From Labia minor (taxonomy: Eukaryota; Arthropoda; Insecta; Dermaptera; Spongiphoridae), in NCBI GenBank assembly GCA_963082975.1, contig OY720344.1, forward strand, positions 92,014,538 through 92,078,537: DNA of 64,000 bases, written 5' to 3'. Below, one piece after another: positions 9,591 to 21,593 of this stretch. The notes beneath the pieces are model-generated. The model saw only the letters and a list, made by a program, of their open reading frames with translations, had not been told where the DNA came from and made no database searches. Each line of letters opens with the position of its first letter. The first letter of the stretch is position 1. A program made the position numbers and the translations under genes.

Positions 9591-12564
9591 CGAAGAATTA
9601 ATCAATCAGAATGGTAAAAGAGAATTAAACTATTTTTAAAAGATGCACACTTAGTTTTAATGTATTAATATAAAAATAAAGTAAATAAAATCTATTTTAT
9701 ACGCGGAGTCATTTGCAAATCAAATCCTTATGTATTCAAGACAATTTATTTGCAAATCTTGTTTTATCTTCGATTCATAAAATAAGATGGAAAAGAAAGA
9801 GAGAGAAAGAGGGTGGGGTGGGGTATGGGGCACATCTCTATAATCAAGCCTCAAAACCATAAAGAGAAACAGTTGGAAACAATAGTATTTCCCCTTCGTT
9901 TCGTCGGTTGGATGAATCTATGGTATTGCCTTTTCGATTGAAGATTCAATAGTAGCTTCTTTCCTGCTGGCTTTAGAAATATAACAATTTTTATAGGAAA
10001 TCATTTTATACGTTGTAAGATTGTTTTGGTATTAAAAAAACTAAAGCACAAAAAGAAGCGATTCAATGAATATTTAAGGATATGGTTTGCATTTGTTTGT
10101 TTTTTTTTCACTAAAAATTTAATGGGATAAATATTTTTGTACTGAAAAAAATGCATATATTAAAATAAATATATAAAATATTACTTATTGTTTGTATGTT
10201 TCGTTTTATTTTTAAATTAATTCAATGCTATCATTTATTGGTGCTCTTGATCGTTTTTTTTTTCATAAAAAATAAAAATTTTACATATTCAAATGTTTAT
10301 ATCCACTAAAAACAGTGGTGAGGTACCAGAATAGATTACCTGAGGTAATAAGAACATTTTTCAATTTTTCTATTTTATCAACTAAATAGAATAATATTTT
10401 TACTATAATGGATTGACTTGATAGCTTGTACAGGAATTCAAAATCGTAAAATAATACTAAAAGTTAAAAAAAAAATAAAATACAAAAACATTAATAAAAG
10501 TTATACAATTTTTTATATAGCAAGTCCAGAAGCTTCCATGGTAGATCAGAGTAATTCATTTTTGGTCATTGTTAAAAAAAAAAATAAATTCAAAAATTCA
10601 AATTAATTCTATTAATATTTTCAATTATTATTTACTTATACATAATTTTCATGCTTCTTCTAATTAATTCAATAAATAAATAAAAATAATATATATACAT
10701 TGAACTTAATTTTTTCTTTTTCAAAATGTAGGGTAATATAGTAACTTTTTGGCAATGGTTAAAAAATTTTCTTGACCGTTGCTATAAAATAAATTTGCAT
10801 TTTTAGGCTTAAAAAAGTTTAGTAAGTAAAAAAAAAACAAAAAAAAAAAAATGATTTTATTATAAATTTTCTTCAACTAAAAGTTATTGTCAATTTCACT
10901 TTTAAATAAATCAATAGTTTATTATTATAATTTCATACAAATCAAGAATTAATTTATAAGTATTTAAATAATATTCTCCATGTATTTTATAATAATTTTA
11001 TTATGAATTTTAAATTGAGATCAAGTGTTAAAATATTCGGATTTACTTTTCTGTGAATTACACTCTTCGGTGATTTTAATAAAAATATTTATATCCGTTG
11101 ATTCATTTAATTTAAAATATAGAATTTAATAAAATTCAATCCGAAGACCTTTAAATTATTTTTTTTTTAACAATATTTTTTATTTACTATATTTTCTATT
11201 TTTAAAAATCCTACATTTAATGACAATTATTATTTATTTTTATGTAATATTATTATTATTTTTTAATTTTGACTATATATGTATATACTTATATATATAT
11301 GTACATATATGTGTATATTTTATACTCACATTGAGTATTCATTATTCCCTTATTTAGATGAAAGCATTGAAACCATATATTTTTTCAATAAAATAAAATG
11401 AAAAATAAAAACAGGGGATATGACAAAGAGGTTTCAAATTTGATAGATCTATCTCTTTAGGGGAATCAAGAAATTTATTCCAGATGGGAGTTACATAATC
11501 CGCTGCCTTGTCCCAGAACTCAGACAGTATTGTCTAGTAAAGATAGGATTATTCTATCGATTTTGGATAACAGAGGATATATTAATAAAGACAATTTTAT
11601 TTTGATCGTTTGGTCTGGTAGGTATAGGAAAATAAAATTTTAAATTTAGAAAAATTGGTGATAAAATAGAAATTAATAATGAATAAAGGGCTGACATCAT
11701 CATTCATTTTATTTATTGTAAAATATTGCATTCAATTCATTTTATTTAGTTTTTTTATGAAACATCAACAAATTAAAATACAATATACCTATGTATGCCA
11801 ATATAAATAGATTTTTAATATGATTTATAGAAAGAGGTTTTTACATAATATTAAATATATATTTATATGTGTATGTTTTATAATAAATATATGTATATAT
11901 AAAAAAACAAACAAAAAACCTATGACTTTTCTACGTCCTACGCAAGGACAACGTCTATCAAGTCGGTTATATGATTGAGGTGTTTTATGATCAGTAGAAC
12001 AACCCCCCCCCCCCTTTACCTTGATTTACTTGATCGGAGGCGCTACTTTTTGTCAAGTAGCTTCCCAATGTTGATTCCGGAGGCTGAGTTGACTCCGTCC
12101 CATAGTCCAGCTAGAGAAATTCCCTCGCCAGGCCCGGGACTCTTTATGCCTCATACATCTTTTTTTTATTATGAAATTAATAGATTAACTGTAAACCTTT
12201 GTTAAAACATATTCATTTCTAAATCATAAAAATTAATATAATTTTTAATTAAAATATTCTATTAATGTATAAATTGATATATTAGTTATGCGCATTCCTG
12301 TTTTTATTTCTTGGAATAATAAAGCTATTGATGATGCGCATAAAGTAAATACATATACCTATCAATTCGAAACTTGATGGTGATGGTTTTAATTAAAAAG
12401 TATTCGTATTTGGTTTTATGTTTTAACTCTATAAATGTCATATGTGAAAAAATAAGTAGTGAGTAAATTTTATTTTTTCTTGTTTTTAATATCTCGCCAG
12501 AGATCACAAAAATTTTCAATGTCGAGATTTTGATGTTTTTACGTTTTGAAGGGCCCTGAATCAT
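9591..12564. other. AT-rich non-coding stretch
   Basis: No exon with a protein match is seen. A GAGA-rich tract followed by GGTGGGGTGGGG lies around 9785-9830. A GC-richer island of unknown origin at 11925-12155 contains a C13-type homopolymer and GTCCTACGCAAGGAC, a 5-bp-arm palindrome. The missing first-half SRCR exon of the lysyl oxidase-like gene was looked for here and not found. Confidence 0.45.
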
Positions 12565-12587
12565 TTTCACTAAGGTTGAGAAAAATG

Positions 12588-12639
<52 letters not shown>

Positions 12640-13030
12640 AGATTACGCAAAAGCGGTTTGAGCTAGAATAATGAAATTTGGTATACCGGCATTATTCAAA
12701 ATTCGTAGTTTTCTATCAACTTTTGAAAAAGGTAGCTCATCCGAAAATGGGTCATATCTACCAGGTTTTCATTTTATTCCTCTAAAATGACCGTAAAAAT
12801 AAAGATATATATTTGATAGTTTTTCACATGATTAAAAATTGTATAAAACTGCTATATATAGAATTTCAGCTTGATTGAATCGCTGAAAGTACCGGAATTA
12901 ATTTTTTAGCACATTGACTGGCAATCACGCACCATTAATTAATTAATTAAATTTAGTTTAAATATAATATATGTTAATTAATCCAATTCAAATTGCGAGA
13001 TAGTCGAGTGGAGACACTCCAGATTTTTTT
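12565..13030. repeat. Repeat with CT/GT microsatellite and AAATTTGGTAT-type motif; includes copy 2 of the 80-bp repeat
   Basis: A (TC)n then (TG)n tract at about 12588-12634 is followed by AGCGGTTTGAGC and ATGAAATTTGGTATACC, a phrase common in arthropod interspersed repeats. The right end (12949-13030) is the inverted partner of 2626-2706, ending GAGACACTCCAGATTTTTTT. It is probably one decayed transposon; I could not define both termini. Confidence 0.5.
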
Positions 13031-13281
13031 TTTGTTAATTCTATGTAGCGAGTATGTAATTATCTTATTTATCAATAGAAATAGGTTAATCATATTTTAA
13101 ATTAAATTTTTCTATTTCTTTGACATTTATTTAACAAATTAAAAAACAATTAAAATAAAAACCACTTTAATGTTTTAGTTTTTTAAATTAAGAAATAAAA
13201 ATTAGTTAATGTAATATGTATTTTTAAAAATTTAATACAATTAAAATGATTTTATTTTCAATGTTATTTATTTTTCAACAG

Positions 13282-13463
13282 GGAAATTTTGGCTCGATAA
13301 TGTGATGTGTACGGGCTTAGAGGCTTCTTTAAACGAGTGTCGTGCGGAAGCATGGGGCCACCACGATTGTACTCCTTCGGAGGCTGCGGGAGTACGATGC
13401 CTTGAAATCAAGGAACAAGAATCAACATTTCAACCATTGGCGCCGCCCAAGAAATATATCAAA
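13282..13463 (+). CDS. Loxl2: Lysyl oxidase-like gene exon: second half of SRCR domain 1
   Basis: The acceptor is TTTCAACAG and the donor is AAA|GTAATG. It enters in phase 1 and leaves in phase 0. The translation begins KFWLDNVMCTGLEASLNEC and continues WGHHDCTPSEAAGVRC, which is the C-terminal half of a scavenger receptor cysteine-rich (SRCR) domain. In the family WLDNV and HDC...AGVxC are hallmark segments. Four cysteines are visible. A linker rich in P, K and Q follows (LEIKEQESTFQPLAPPKK). SRCR domains in LOXL proteins are extracellular modules that affect substrate and partner binding. The matching first half of the domain must lie in an upstream exon that I could not find in the window. 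Confidence 0.9.
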
Positions 13464-15364
13464 GTAATGTTCCCCATTCTTGTTCTTTTCACATGTTTCT
13501 AAAGAAAAAAACAATCCGTTTGATGAAGGAAGGCCATGGACTTCGAGTTATTCCTTAAAACAAAGTTGAGGGAATAAGGGAGATAGATAAACATTTTATA
13601 TTAATAGGGAAAAATAATTTTTCAACATTATCCCCTGATAATAATAATATTGAATTATTATAATGATTAAAGATACAAATTATTTAAACAATATTTTGTA
13701 TATATTGTAGTAGGGCGTTCGAAAAGTTCCCACACTTTTAGAAAATAGATCTCTTAGATGGTACAATTTCAGACAAGAGAGTTTAGTTGTTTGTTTGAAA
13801 CGATTAAGTGAATTTAGCAAGTTTTCATATTTCCTGAATTATTTCGATTGAAAATACCTCAAAAGTATTAAACAAGATTGCGTTTGACGTTTTATAATAG
13901 TAGATAAAATAAAATACTTTCGAATTGATTCATTATTTTAGAAAACACGGTAACTTCATTAGATCGCCACATACAAACGACTAAACGCATGAAACTTCAT
14001 ATGTAAGAAATTCACTTAAAAAATATAAAATAATTTTTTAAAAATCTTTTATAATTACTCATATATAAATATAAGTACATATATAATTTTTTTAATATAA
14101 TGAATTCTAATAATATTTTTTTATTTTTTAAACTCAATTTCTCTTTTATGTGTTTAAATAAGTACAAATTCCTTATCTTAAATAAAGCTATCAAAATCAT
14201 TATATATGTATTATAAAAATATAATATATATATATCAGTAAAATATAATAAATAATATTTTTTATATATATTATAAATATATGAAAGGTTTACATTTAAT
14301 AGGGTTGTTTTTCATTTTGTTTTTTTTTTCCTTCGTTTAATGAAAGGAGACATCATAATGGCCCTCTAGCTTTTATAACATCCAGAATTGCTAAAGATTA
14401 AACTATTTATCTTTTAAGATGTTGGGATTATATAGAAGAAATATAAAGAACAACATTAAGACATTTTATCTCTCCTCTCCTCTCATCAAATTACATTTAT
14501 TTCCATTTATCAGATCTATTAGTGTATTAAAAAGTGATAATAATATATTAATGAACTCTATTTAATTTTCATTATTCTAGACCCTATATGTTAATGACTA
14601 ATGTAAATCAATTAGTTTCTAAAAGAATCAACGATTTATGACAGATACATTATTAGTAAGTTAACTGTAAGAGGTTATAATATATTCGATTAATTAGTTT
14701 GAAAATCATTAAATTAATGAATTAAAAATTTATTATTTTTTTATTATAAAAAAAAAATGAAAAAGTTAAATTATCCTAATTTTCCTTTTTTTCTGTGGTA
14801 ATTAATTTTAGTAAATTTATATTAATAGATTTAATAAAATTTGTAATAATCAGATCCTGCAGAATACGGTCTTTCAAATCGGATTCGTTTTTTAGAGGGG
14901 TAGAGTTAGATGTATGATCAGTACAATGGATTCTCCAATCTTATCATTAATTAATTTAATCAGAGAAGACTAATTATAGTACAACATCAACAATTTTGAA
15001 CATATAGGTTGGATGGACCTTGTACTATAACCAATAAATACAAAAATTACCATGTCTGGATCTAGAATCGAATCCTATTAGCCTAGTCAGTACACATATG
15101 ATGAGTTCTCATCAGACTACAGTGAAACCTATTTGTTTTATTTAAAACTGATCAATGATATTTTTTGAATTATATTTTTAGGAACTACTTTGATTTCTTA
15201 TTTTAAAAGTTTTATATAGTTAGTTTTGACCCTCCTTCATCAACAAGAAAAAATTATAATTAATTTTTTTTTGGAATAAATCTAGTGTAATTTATGGAAA
15301 TAATAATTTTAATATGTTTATTCATTTCTATTATAGAAATAATCGAGTTTGATGATTGTTTCAG
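13464..15364 (+). other. Intron of lysyl oxidase-like gene; possible mariner end
   Basis: An AT-rich intron. Around 13713 a TA is followed by GGGCGTTCGAAAAGTTCCC, which resembles a mariner terminal repeat, but the other end and any transposase are not recognisable. A faint tRNA-like B-box phrase (GGATTCGATTC on the minus strand) lies near 15065. Confidence 0.5.
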
Positions 15365-15452
15365 GACACAATCTCCGAGAGAATGTCAATTCGTTTAACA
15401 GGAGGCCGTACTCGGGGTGAAGGCCGAGTAGAAGTTCGTATTGGCAAATCAC
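15365..15452 (+). CDS. Loxl2: Lysyl oxidase-like gene exon: start of SRCR domain 2
   Basis: The acceptor is TTGTTTCAG and the donor is TCAC|GTAAGG; it goes from phase 0 to phase 1. The translation is DTISERMSIRLTGG then RTRGEGRVEVRIGKS. 'RLTGG...EGRVEV' is the standard N-terminal strand of an SRCR domain. The split codon at the 3' end joins with exon 26501 to give GKS-P-WGLVCGDGW, which restores the family motif exactly. This confirms that no intervening exon is needed despite an 11-kb intron. Confidence 0.9.
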
Positions 15453-16043
15453 GTAAGGACAACCATTATTCGATTTAACTAGGGGAATTGTTAATTTCTA
15501 TCAACAAATTAATCACAACTAATTGAATCCCTATTTTTGATTTTATTTTACATAATATTCCTAGATAAAACGTTTATTTTTTATTTTATCTTTAAAAAAA
15601 GCTAATTTCAATTTCTATACATATTAAATGAAACTCTTATTAAATATCATAATTAATTATTTATCAAGTTTTTAATTTAACATTAAACTCGATTGTATAA
15701 TAAAAGGTTTACTTGAAGAATTTTCTACTTAATCATTTATTCAATTAAATCAATTAACCAAAACTCTTTGAACAATTTTTTTTTTCATTTGGGATTTCTT
15801 TTATTTTCCTTTGAAGAAAAGCCTTTTTAGTCGATAAATTAATGAGCAGGAAAGTTATAATCGATTTATAAAATATAAATTAATATTGTAAATGATCTTT
15901 AAAAGCTACGGCAAAATATAATCAAATGAATCTTGTTTATTAGCAAAAATATAATTAAATTTACAACAGAAAATAACCCATTAATAAAAATATTTCTATA
16001 TTTCTATAATTAATTCCATTTAATATAAAATATCGGGGACTCC

Positions 16044-16098
<55 letters not shown>

Positions 16099-18577
16099 TT
16101 ACAAAAATTGTAAATATCATTGGTATGAATTAAAAAAAACTGTTTTGAAATCTTAAATCAATTTTGAGATTTTAAAAATTGTAAGAATTAAAGTTAAATT
16201 GATTAAGTCATGGTATTCTATACTGACATTATGTTTTAATTAAATAGTTTTAAAAATTTCAATATATATATATTTAGAGGAGAGAACATCGTGATTTTAC
16301 TGGTAGACAAGAAACCAAGACGAGTGGGTGTGTTTTTAGAAAAAATTGTTTTTTTCCCAATTTCAAAACTTTCCACTATATTGTTGTTTAATTGGGTCTT
16401 AAAAATTTTAAAATTAGTCGTAGCTATTTGTAAAATTCTTTGCCTCTCATTATCTCAGCAAAATTCCATTGATATCATCATTCGGTTTTGCCTACCAAAA
16501 TATTGGAGGTAAATATAAACAATGCCTTTTCTAATATTTAAAATGATTAAACCAATTAGAGGTTAAGAGTAATTTTATTTATGTCTCGATCATTGGCTTA
16601 CGAGATCCACGTCCATTAAGTCAGCCTTCGCAATTATTAAATAGTATTCCATTTAAATTTACATTATATTTTTTAAAACTTGGTGAGGTTTGAAACTCCA
16701 ATTCCATATAACTCAAATCTGAGCTTTTCAAATAAATCATTACTTAACAAATTATTTTTTGAAATATTTATTAAGCCTAAAAAAATGTTTAATATTATAA
16801 ATAAATTTTATATTATTTAAACATTTAAAATAAAATAAAATATCTATTACTATCTGGTTCATCTAATGGTTATACAAAATAGAGAGAGTTAACTTTTTTT
16901 TTTTTTTTTTGAAAAAACTTTCTGAAAGAAACTCAATTACTTTTATATTTCAAGTATATATATTAGATTTTATCCGCTTTGACTTTTTTTACCTTTACTT
17001 TTACCTCCCTTACAACGTTCAATCTCACTAAATCAAAGGGCACAACATTTTCAATTTAAAATGAAAGTTTATTTAAACATTTTTTTTAATCCTTAATTTT
17101 AAATTTGTAATTTATCTCAACTCTTTTTCTTTACATATATTTATATAAACAATTTCAAATATGAAACATTTTTCAACATTTTTTTAACATTCAACAATTT
17201 AAAAACAATATTTTTCTTTTTTATTTCTTTTATTAAATTGTTTTTTGTGATTTATGCTCAATTAAGCATGTATTTCCATTTAATTGAAATTTGAATTTGA
17301 AATTAATTATAAATTCTTCTAAGTGAACTCGACGAGGTTTGATCACCCAACCTCAAGTTTGGGGATCCAAAACGATGGCCACTTTTTAATTAAATGTGTT
17401 TATTAGCCAAACAAAAGAGACAAAACATACAAAGTTTACAAAAATAAACCCCTAAACACAGCGGGATTATACTATTAAAAAAGTTAATAAGAGAAAAAAC
17501 ATATTTAACAAAATGCTATGTTCATGTTTATAACTTATAAATATTTATTAATTATTTTTATTTTACTAATTCTAAATATTATATTTGCATTTAGAAAGAA
17601 GAGAATAATATAAAATTATTTATACAAAAATACCAATTCATTTCTATCATATCATATGGAATAAATGTAATAGTTTTTGTATATATATATATATATATAT
17701 AAATTGAAAGAAAACCAACAAATAAGTACTTTAATTAAAGAAAGAAGAGAAGACAGAAAGATTGAGGGCAAGGAGATGAAGGGTTAATTGATTTGGGATC
17801 AGGGTGGGGTTAAAAGGCAGTGAAACGATTAAAAGAATATATATATTAGATTATTAAATTCTTAAATTTCTAATTTTTTTGAAAAAAAAAGACTTAGTCA
17901 AATTTAATTTTCTTTTCCATCTAGAAAGGCATGATAAGTTATGCTTCAGTCAGTACTTTCCCTAATTACATTGCATATGATTAGAATCTTGTTTGGGACA
18001 ATGACCACTAAGTTACTACTCTGGACTAAACACTGATTAATATATTTTAAAAAATTAGATACGATTTTTTATAAATATTTATATATGCATAATTTCTTTA
18101 ATTGCAGCAAAATAGAGGCTATAAATAAATATATATTAATAAATTTTAATTTTATTAATAAATATATAAATAAATATTTTTTAAAATTGATATTATAGTT
18201 TCATGAAAAATATTTAAAAATCACCCAAAGATGAATAATTGGCTTAAAAGATAGGCAACCTATTTAATAATGCAAAACAAAATTTTACAATAATATATTT
18301 AATTGATTTTAAAATTACTCATCTATAATCTATCTATATAAAGGAGAGTGTTTGTATGTATGTATGTATGTAATTTGTTTACTTTTTTGCTGTCATAGAA
18401 ACAAACAAAAAAGAAATTCCCAATCAAAGAATTATTATAATATTTAACTTTTTATTTTAAATTCTAATATTCAAATATCATTTCAATTAAATAATTTATT
18501 CTAAAAAAGTTCTCATTTTAATTAATATAATAAAATATTTAAATCATATTTAACTTAAATTATTTTGTATTTATTCT
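15453..18577 (+). other. Intron of lysyl oxidase-like gene, left of the LINE
   Basis: AT-rich intron sequence. It contains a pure (TA)n tract at about 16048-16094, a shorter one near 17681, and a TCTATCTATATAAAGGAGAG then (TATG)n segment near 18332 that faintly resembles a Helitron 5' end without a matching 3' end. No coding exon is seen. Confidence 0.5.
16048..16094. repeat. (TA)n microsatellite
   Basis: An uninterrupted TA dinucleotide tract of about 47 bp in the lysyl oxidase-like intron. Similar tracts occur elsewhere in the window (near 27620, 48046, 52570 and 56132). Confidence 0.9.
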
Positions 18578-18656
18578 TTCTATATTTGAATACTTCTTTT
18601 ATTTTAAGGGAGAGAATTAACTATGATCTAAAAAAATAATAAATGAACTTAATAAT
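18578..18656. repeat. 79-bp target site duplication of LINE, 3' side copy
   Basis: The sequence from TTCTATATTTGAATAC to ATGAACTTAATAAT is identical base for base to 23088-23166 on the other side of the LINE. It directly abuts the poly(T) (poly(A) of the minus-strand element). 79 bp is far longer than the 5-20 bp usual for jockey-type insertions. Confidence 0.93.
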
Positions 18657-18908
18657 TTTTTTTTTTTTTTTTTTTTTATATATTATTTCAGAAAATATAC
18701 AATCTGCCCATTTTAATATAGGCAATAAGTAATTTTTATAAAAAATGAAATACAAACAATACATACATATCATTGGCAATACAATATCATGCCAAGCAAC
18801 ATATTTGCACTTGACACACACATATTAGTTTTAAATATTATACACTAAACACACACACTCATCCCGAACATTTCATAAACACGCACTTCACTTTGTCACA
18901 CATGAATG

Positions 18909-21593
18909 TCAAAATTTTCTATTAACGAGATCCAATATATCATATCTTTTTAATCTCTTGATTGTATCATCCCTAACTAGTAATTTTTTAACTAACACAT
19001 TTGGATGGTTTTCCATTTTTTTAATATACTTTTCACTTAGGATGTTTATTTCATCATTTAAGTTTTTAATTTCTAAGTCCCTTTGTATGAATCTAATTGG
19101 AACATACCACGGGGCTCTTACAAGATTTTTAAGTGTTTTGTTTTGAAAACTTTCAATTTTTTTTATGTTAGTTTTTGAGGCTGATCCCCAGAGTTGGATC
19201 CCATACATCAGTTTTGGTTTGATTATGGATTTGTATAGAAGAACTTTGCTTTCTAATCCTAGGCTAGAATGTCTCCCTAAAAGCCAATATAGTTTTCTAT
19301 ACTCTTCCCTTGAGTGGACAATTCTAGCTGAAATATGTTTTTTCCAAGTCAAGCGCCTATCTAGATGGATTCCTAGGTATTTTGCCTCATCTTTTTGCGG
19401 AATGATAGATTTATTCATGTATATTGGTGGGCATGTTTGCCTATTTAAGGTGTAGGTGACAAATATAGATTTGGTTGCATTTATCTTTAACCGCCATCTT
19501 TTAAACCAAAGATATAACATATCGAGATGAGTTTGAAGTCTTTCAGATACGACATTATGATTTACATTTGTTGAAATGATTGCAGTATCATCAGCGAAAG
19601 TTGCTATGTCATTATAAGGAGAGAGAGGCATGTCTATCATATATAATAGGAAAAGGGCTGGCCCTAGAATACTACCCTGAGGGACTCCTGCTCTAATTTG
19701 CATTAAGTTGGAGGAAGAACACCCATATTTAACAAAAAAGTGTCTATTCGATAGATAAGACTTTAATAATTGATAAAATGTATCTGGTAAATAGTTTTTA
19801 ATTTTATAAATTAACCCTGTGTGCCAAATTTTATCAAAAGCCTGTGTTATATCAAGATATACTATTCCACAGTAAGATTTACTTTCAAATGCATCTTTAA
19901 TTTTTTTAACTACCCTATGCACCTGTTCGATAGTAGAGTGTTCTTGACGAAAGCCGAATTGATATTCAGGAATTATATTTGTTAAGTAAGGCTTTAATTC
20001 TCGGAATAAAATTTTTTCCAAGATCTTTCCCAAAATTGGAAGAAGACTAATAGGCCTATATGATGTTAATTCATTTGGATTTTTACCTGGTTTTGGTATC
20101 ATTATAATTTGAGCTACTTTCCATAATGTTGGAAAGTAATTTAATTTAATTATAGCATTATAAATATTTGCAATAAAAATAAAGGCTATTTTGGGAAGTT
20201 CTTTTAATAATTTGCCTGAAATCAGATCATATCCAGGAGATTTTTTATCTTTTATATTTTTAATTTCGTCAAGAACCTGCTCAAGTTTGATTTTTTTAAA
20301 TCTATGGGGGTCCTTATGTAATTTACTAGTTTTTATGATGATTTCATCACACTTGTATTTATTTTCATTTTCAGGGGGTTCATTGAACACATTAAATAAG
20401 TGCTTAGCAAAAATATCTACTTTTTCTTTCTCACCTCTAGCCCATCCCTTAGAAGTTTTTATTGGTGGAATTTGGGTTTGGGGTCTTTTTAAGGTCTTAG
20501 TTGCCTTCCACAAAGAGTAATTGCTTTCTTCCCCTGGACTAAGGTTACTTAAGTATTTCTGAATACCTTTTTCTTTTTCAATTTTTAATATTTTTTTTAA
20601 ATTTTTTATACATTTATTTAGAGTTTTTTTATCCGTAGGGGACCTTGTCTTTTGCCATCTCTGTCTAGCTTTGCGTTTTTCATCTATTTTGTCCTTAATT
20701 AATTGAGAACAAAGGTTTTTTTGATTTTTAATATTTGCTATGGGGGTAGATTGCAGAGAAGCTTTTTGAATTATTTTTGTTAAGTTGTTTATATTATCCT
20801 CAATATCATGTTTGTCTTTTATACAAATATTGAGGTTTATATTTTTTGTTATTAAATTTCTATAGTGGTTCCAATTTGTATATCTATTGAAAAGGGGAAC
20901 ATTTTTTACTCTTTTATCTAATTGGGTTGATACAGTTAAAATTATAGGAGAGTGATCAGATGATAAATCCAAACTAGATTCAATATTTAAGCAATCAAGA
21001 GAAATACCTTTAAAAATACAAAAATCTAATAGATCAGGGGTTTTTTTTGGATCTGAAGGCCAGTAGGTTGGTTGACGAGTTGAAATTTCATTCAGATTTC
21101 TTTCTTGAATAGCTTGGTAAAGTTGCCTCCCTCTAGGTGTTGTCAATCTTGAGCCCCAATGGGTGTGCTTAGCGTTGAAATCTCCACCTGAGATGAATTT
21201 GTAGCCCAAGGTATTAAAAAACTGTTTAAAATGTTCACACTCAATTTTAGTACCCGGCGGGCAGTAAACTGCAGATAGTGAAAGTTTCCCTAGCCATTCA
21301 TCAATTTCAATTGTTGTTGCTTGAAGATGCTTTTCCGAATAGCTATTTAATTGATGGTGTTGAATATTTTTTTTAATTATAATAGCAGTTCCTCCTCTAG
21401 CTTTTCCATCCGGATGCTTAGTGTCATATATATTGTATTGGGGTATTTTAATGTAGCTTCTATTAGTTAAATGTGTTTCACTTATGAGCATAATATCAAT
21501 GTTGTTAATTATAAGAAATTTTTTGATTTCGAGTAAATGATTAAATAAACCATTTGCATTCCATATTACAATTTTAAGTGTTTTTCTATCCAT
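18909..21593 (-). CDS. LINE ORF2: apurinic-type endonuclease plus reverse transcriptase
   Basis: 894 residues, the replication enzyme of the LINE. The N-terminal endonuclease (about 1-220) shows WNANGL (11-16), SETH (38-41), GGDFNAKH (136-143) and SDHSP (212-216), which are the metal and catalytic positions of the family. The reverse transcriptase (about 450-760) shows KSPGYD, SYRPISLLP (511-519), FGFRQEHST, AFDKIWH (585-591), AGVPQGSILGP (635-645) and the catalytic FADD (666-669). The C-terminal region has YLGIHLDRRLTWKKH and LLYKSIIKPKLMYG. No RNase H domain or zinc knuckle is visible. The length is typical of jockey-clade ORF2. The start codon overlaps the ORF1 stop by one base (TAATG), suggesting translational coupling. 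All recognisable catalytic residues are present, so the enzyme may be active. Confidence 0.95.
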   Translation of the reverse strand: MDRKTLKIVIWNANGLFNHLLEIKKFLIINNIDIMLISETHLTNRSYIKIPQYNIYDTKHPDGKARGGTAIIIKKNIQHHQLNSYSEKHLQATTIEIDEWLGKLSLSAVYCPPGTKIECEHFKQFFNTLGYKFISGGDFNAKHTHWGSRLTTPRGRQLYQAIQERNLNEISTRQPTYWPSDPKKTPDLLDFCIFKGISLDCLNIESSLDLSSDHSPIILTVSTQLDKRVKNVPLFNRYTNWNHYRNLITKNINLNICIKDKHDIEDNINNLTKIIQKASLQSTPIANIKNQKNLCSQLIKDKIDEKRKARQRWQKTRSPTDKKTLNKCIKNLKKILKIEKEKGIQKYLSNLSPGEESNYSLWKATKTLKRPQTQIPPIKTSKGWARGEKEKVDIFAKHLFNVFNEPPENENKYKCDEIIIKTSKLHKDPHRFKKIKLEQVLDEIKNIKDKKSPGYDLISGKLLKELPKIAFIFIANIYNAIIKLNYFPTLWKVAQIIMIPKPGKNPNELTSYRPISLLPILGKILEKILFRELKPYLTNIIPEYQFGFRQEHSTIEQVHRVVKKIKDAFESKSYCGIVYLDITQAFDKIWHTGLIYKIKNYLPDTFYQLLKSYLSNRHFFVKYGCSSSNLMQIRAGVPQGSILGPALFLLYMIDMPLSPYNDIATFADDTAIISTNVNHNVVSERLQTHLDMLYLWFKRWRLKINATKSIFVTYTLNRQTCPPIYMNKSIIPQKDEAKYLGIHLDRRLTWKKHISARIVHSREEYRKLYWLLGRHSSLGLESKVLLYKSIIKPKLMYGIQLWGSASKTNIKKIESFQNKTLKNLVRAPWYVPIRFIQRDLEIKNLNDEINILSEKYIKKMENHPNVLVKKLLVRDDTIKRLKRYDILDLVNRKF

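Noticed and set aside
11975-12205. Plus-strand ORF in the GC-richer island at 11925-12155
   Set aside because: It includes a C-homopolymer, has no splice context linking it to the lysyl oxidase-like gene and no recognisable domain.
1-13281. Search for the missing first-half SRCR exon (expected G.VEV...WG.VC...A.VVC.LG)
   Set aside because: No plus-strand segment with this pattern and a phase-1 donor was found by eye; it likely lies upstream of the window.
13713-14000. Mariner element starting GGGCGTTCGAAAAGTTCCC
   Set aside because: Only one terminus resembles a mariner end; no second end or transposase coding could be found, so it is mentioned only within the intron note.
18332-18372. Helitron 5' end at TCTATCTATATAAAGGAGAG
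   Set aside because: It starts with TC after A and leads into a tetranucleotide tract, but no matching CTRR/hairpin end was found nearby.
18621-18821. Minus-strand ORF after LINE ORF2
   Set aside because: It runs through the LINE poly(A) and the target duplication, so it cannot be an element gene.
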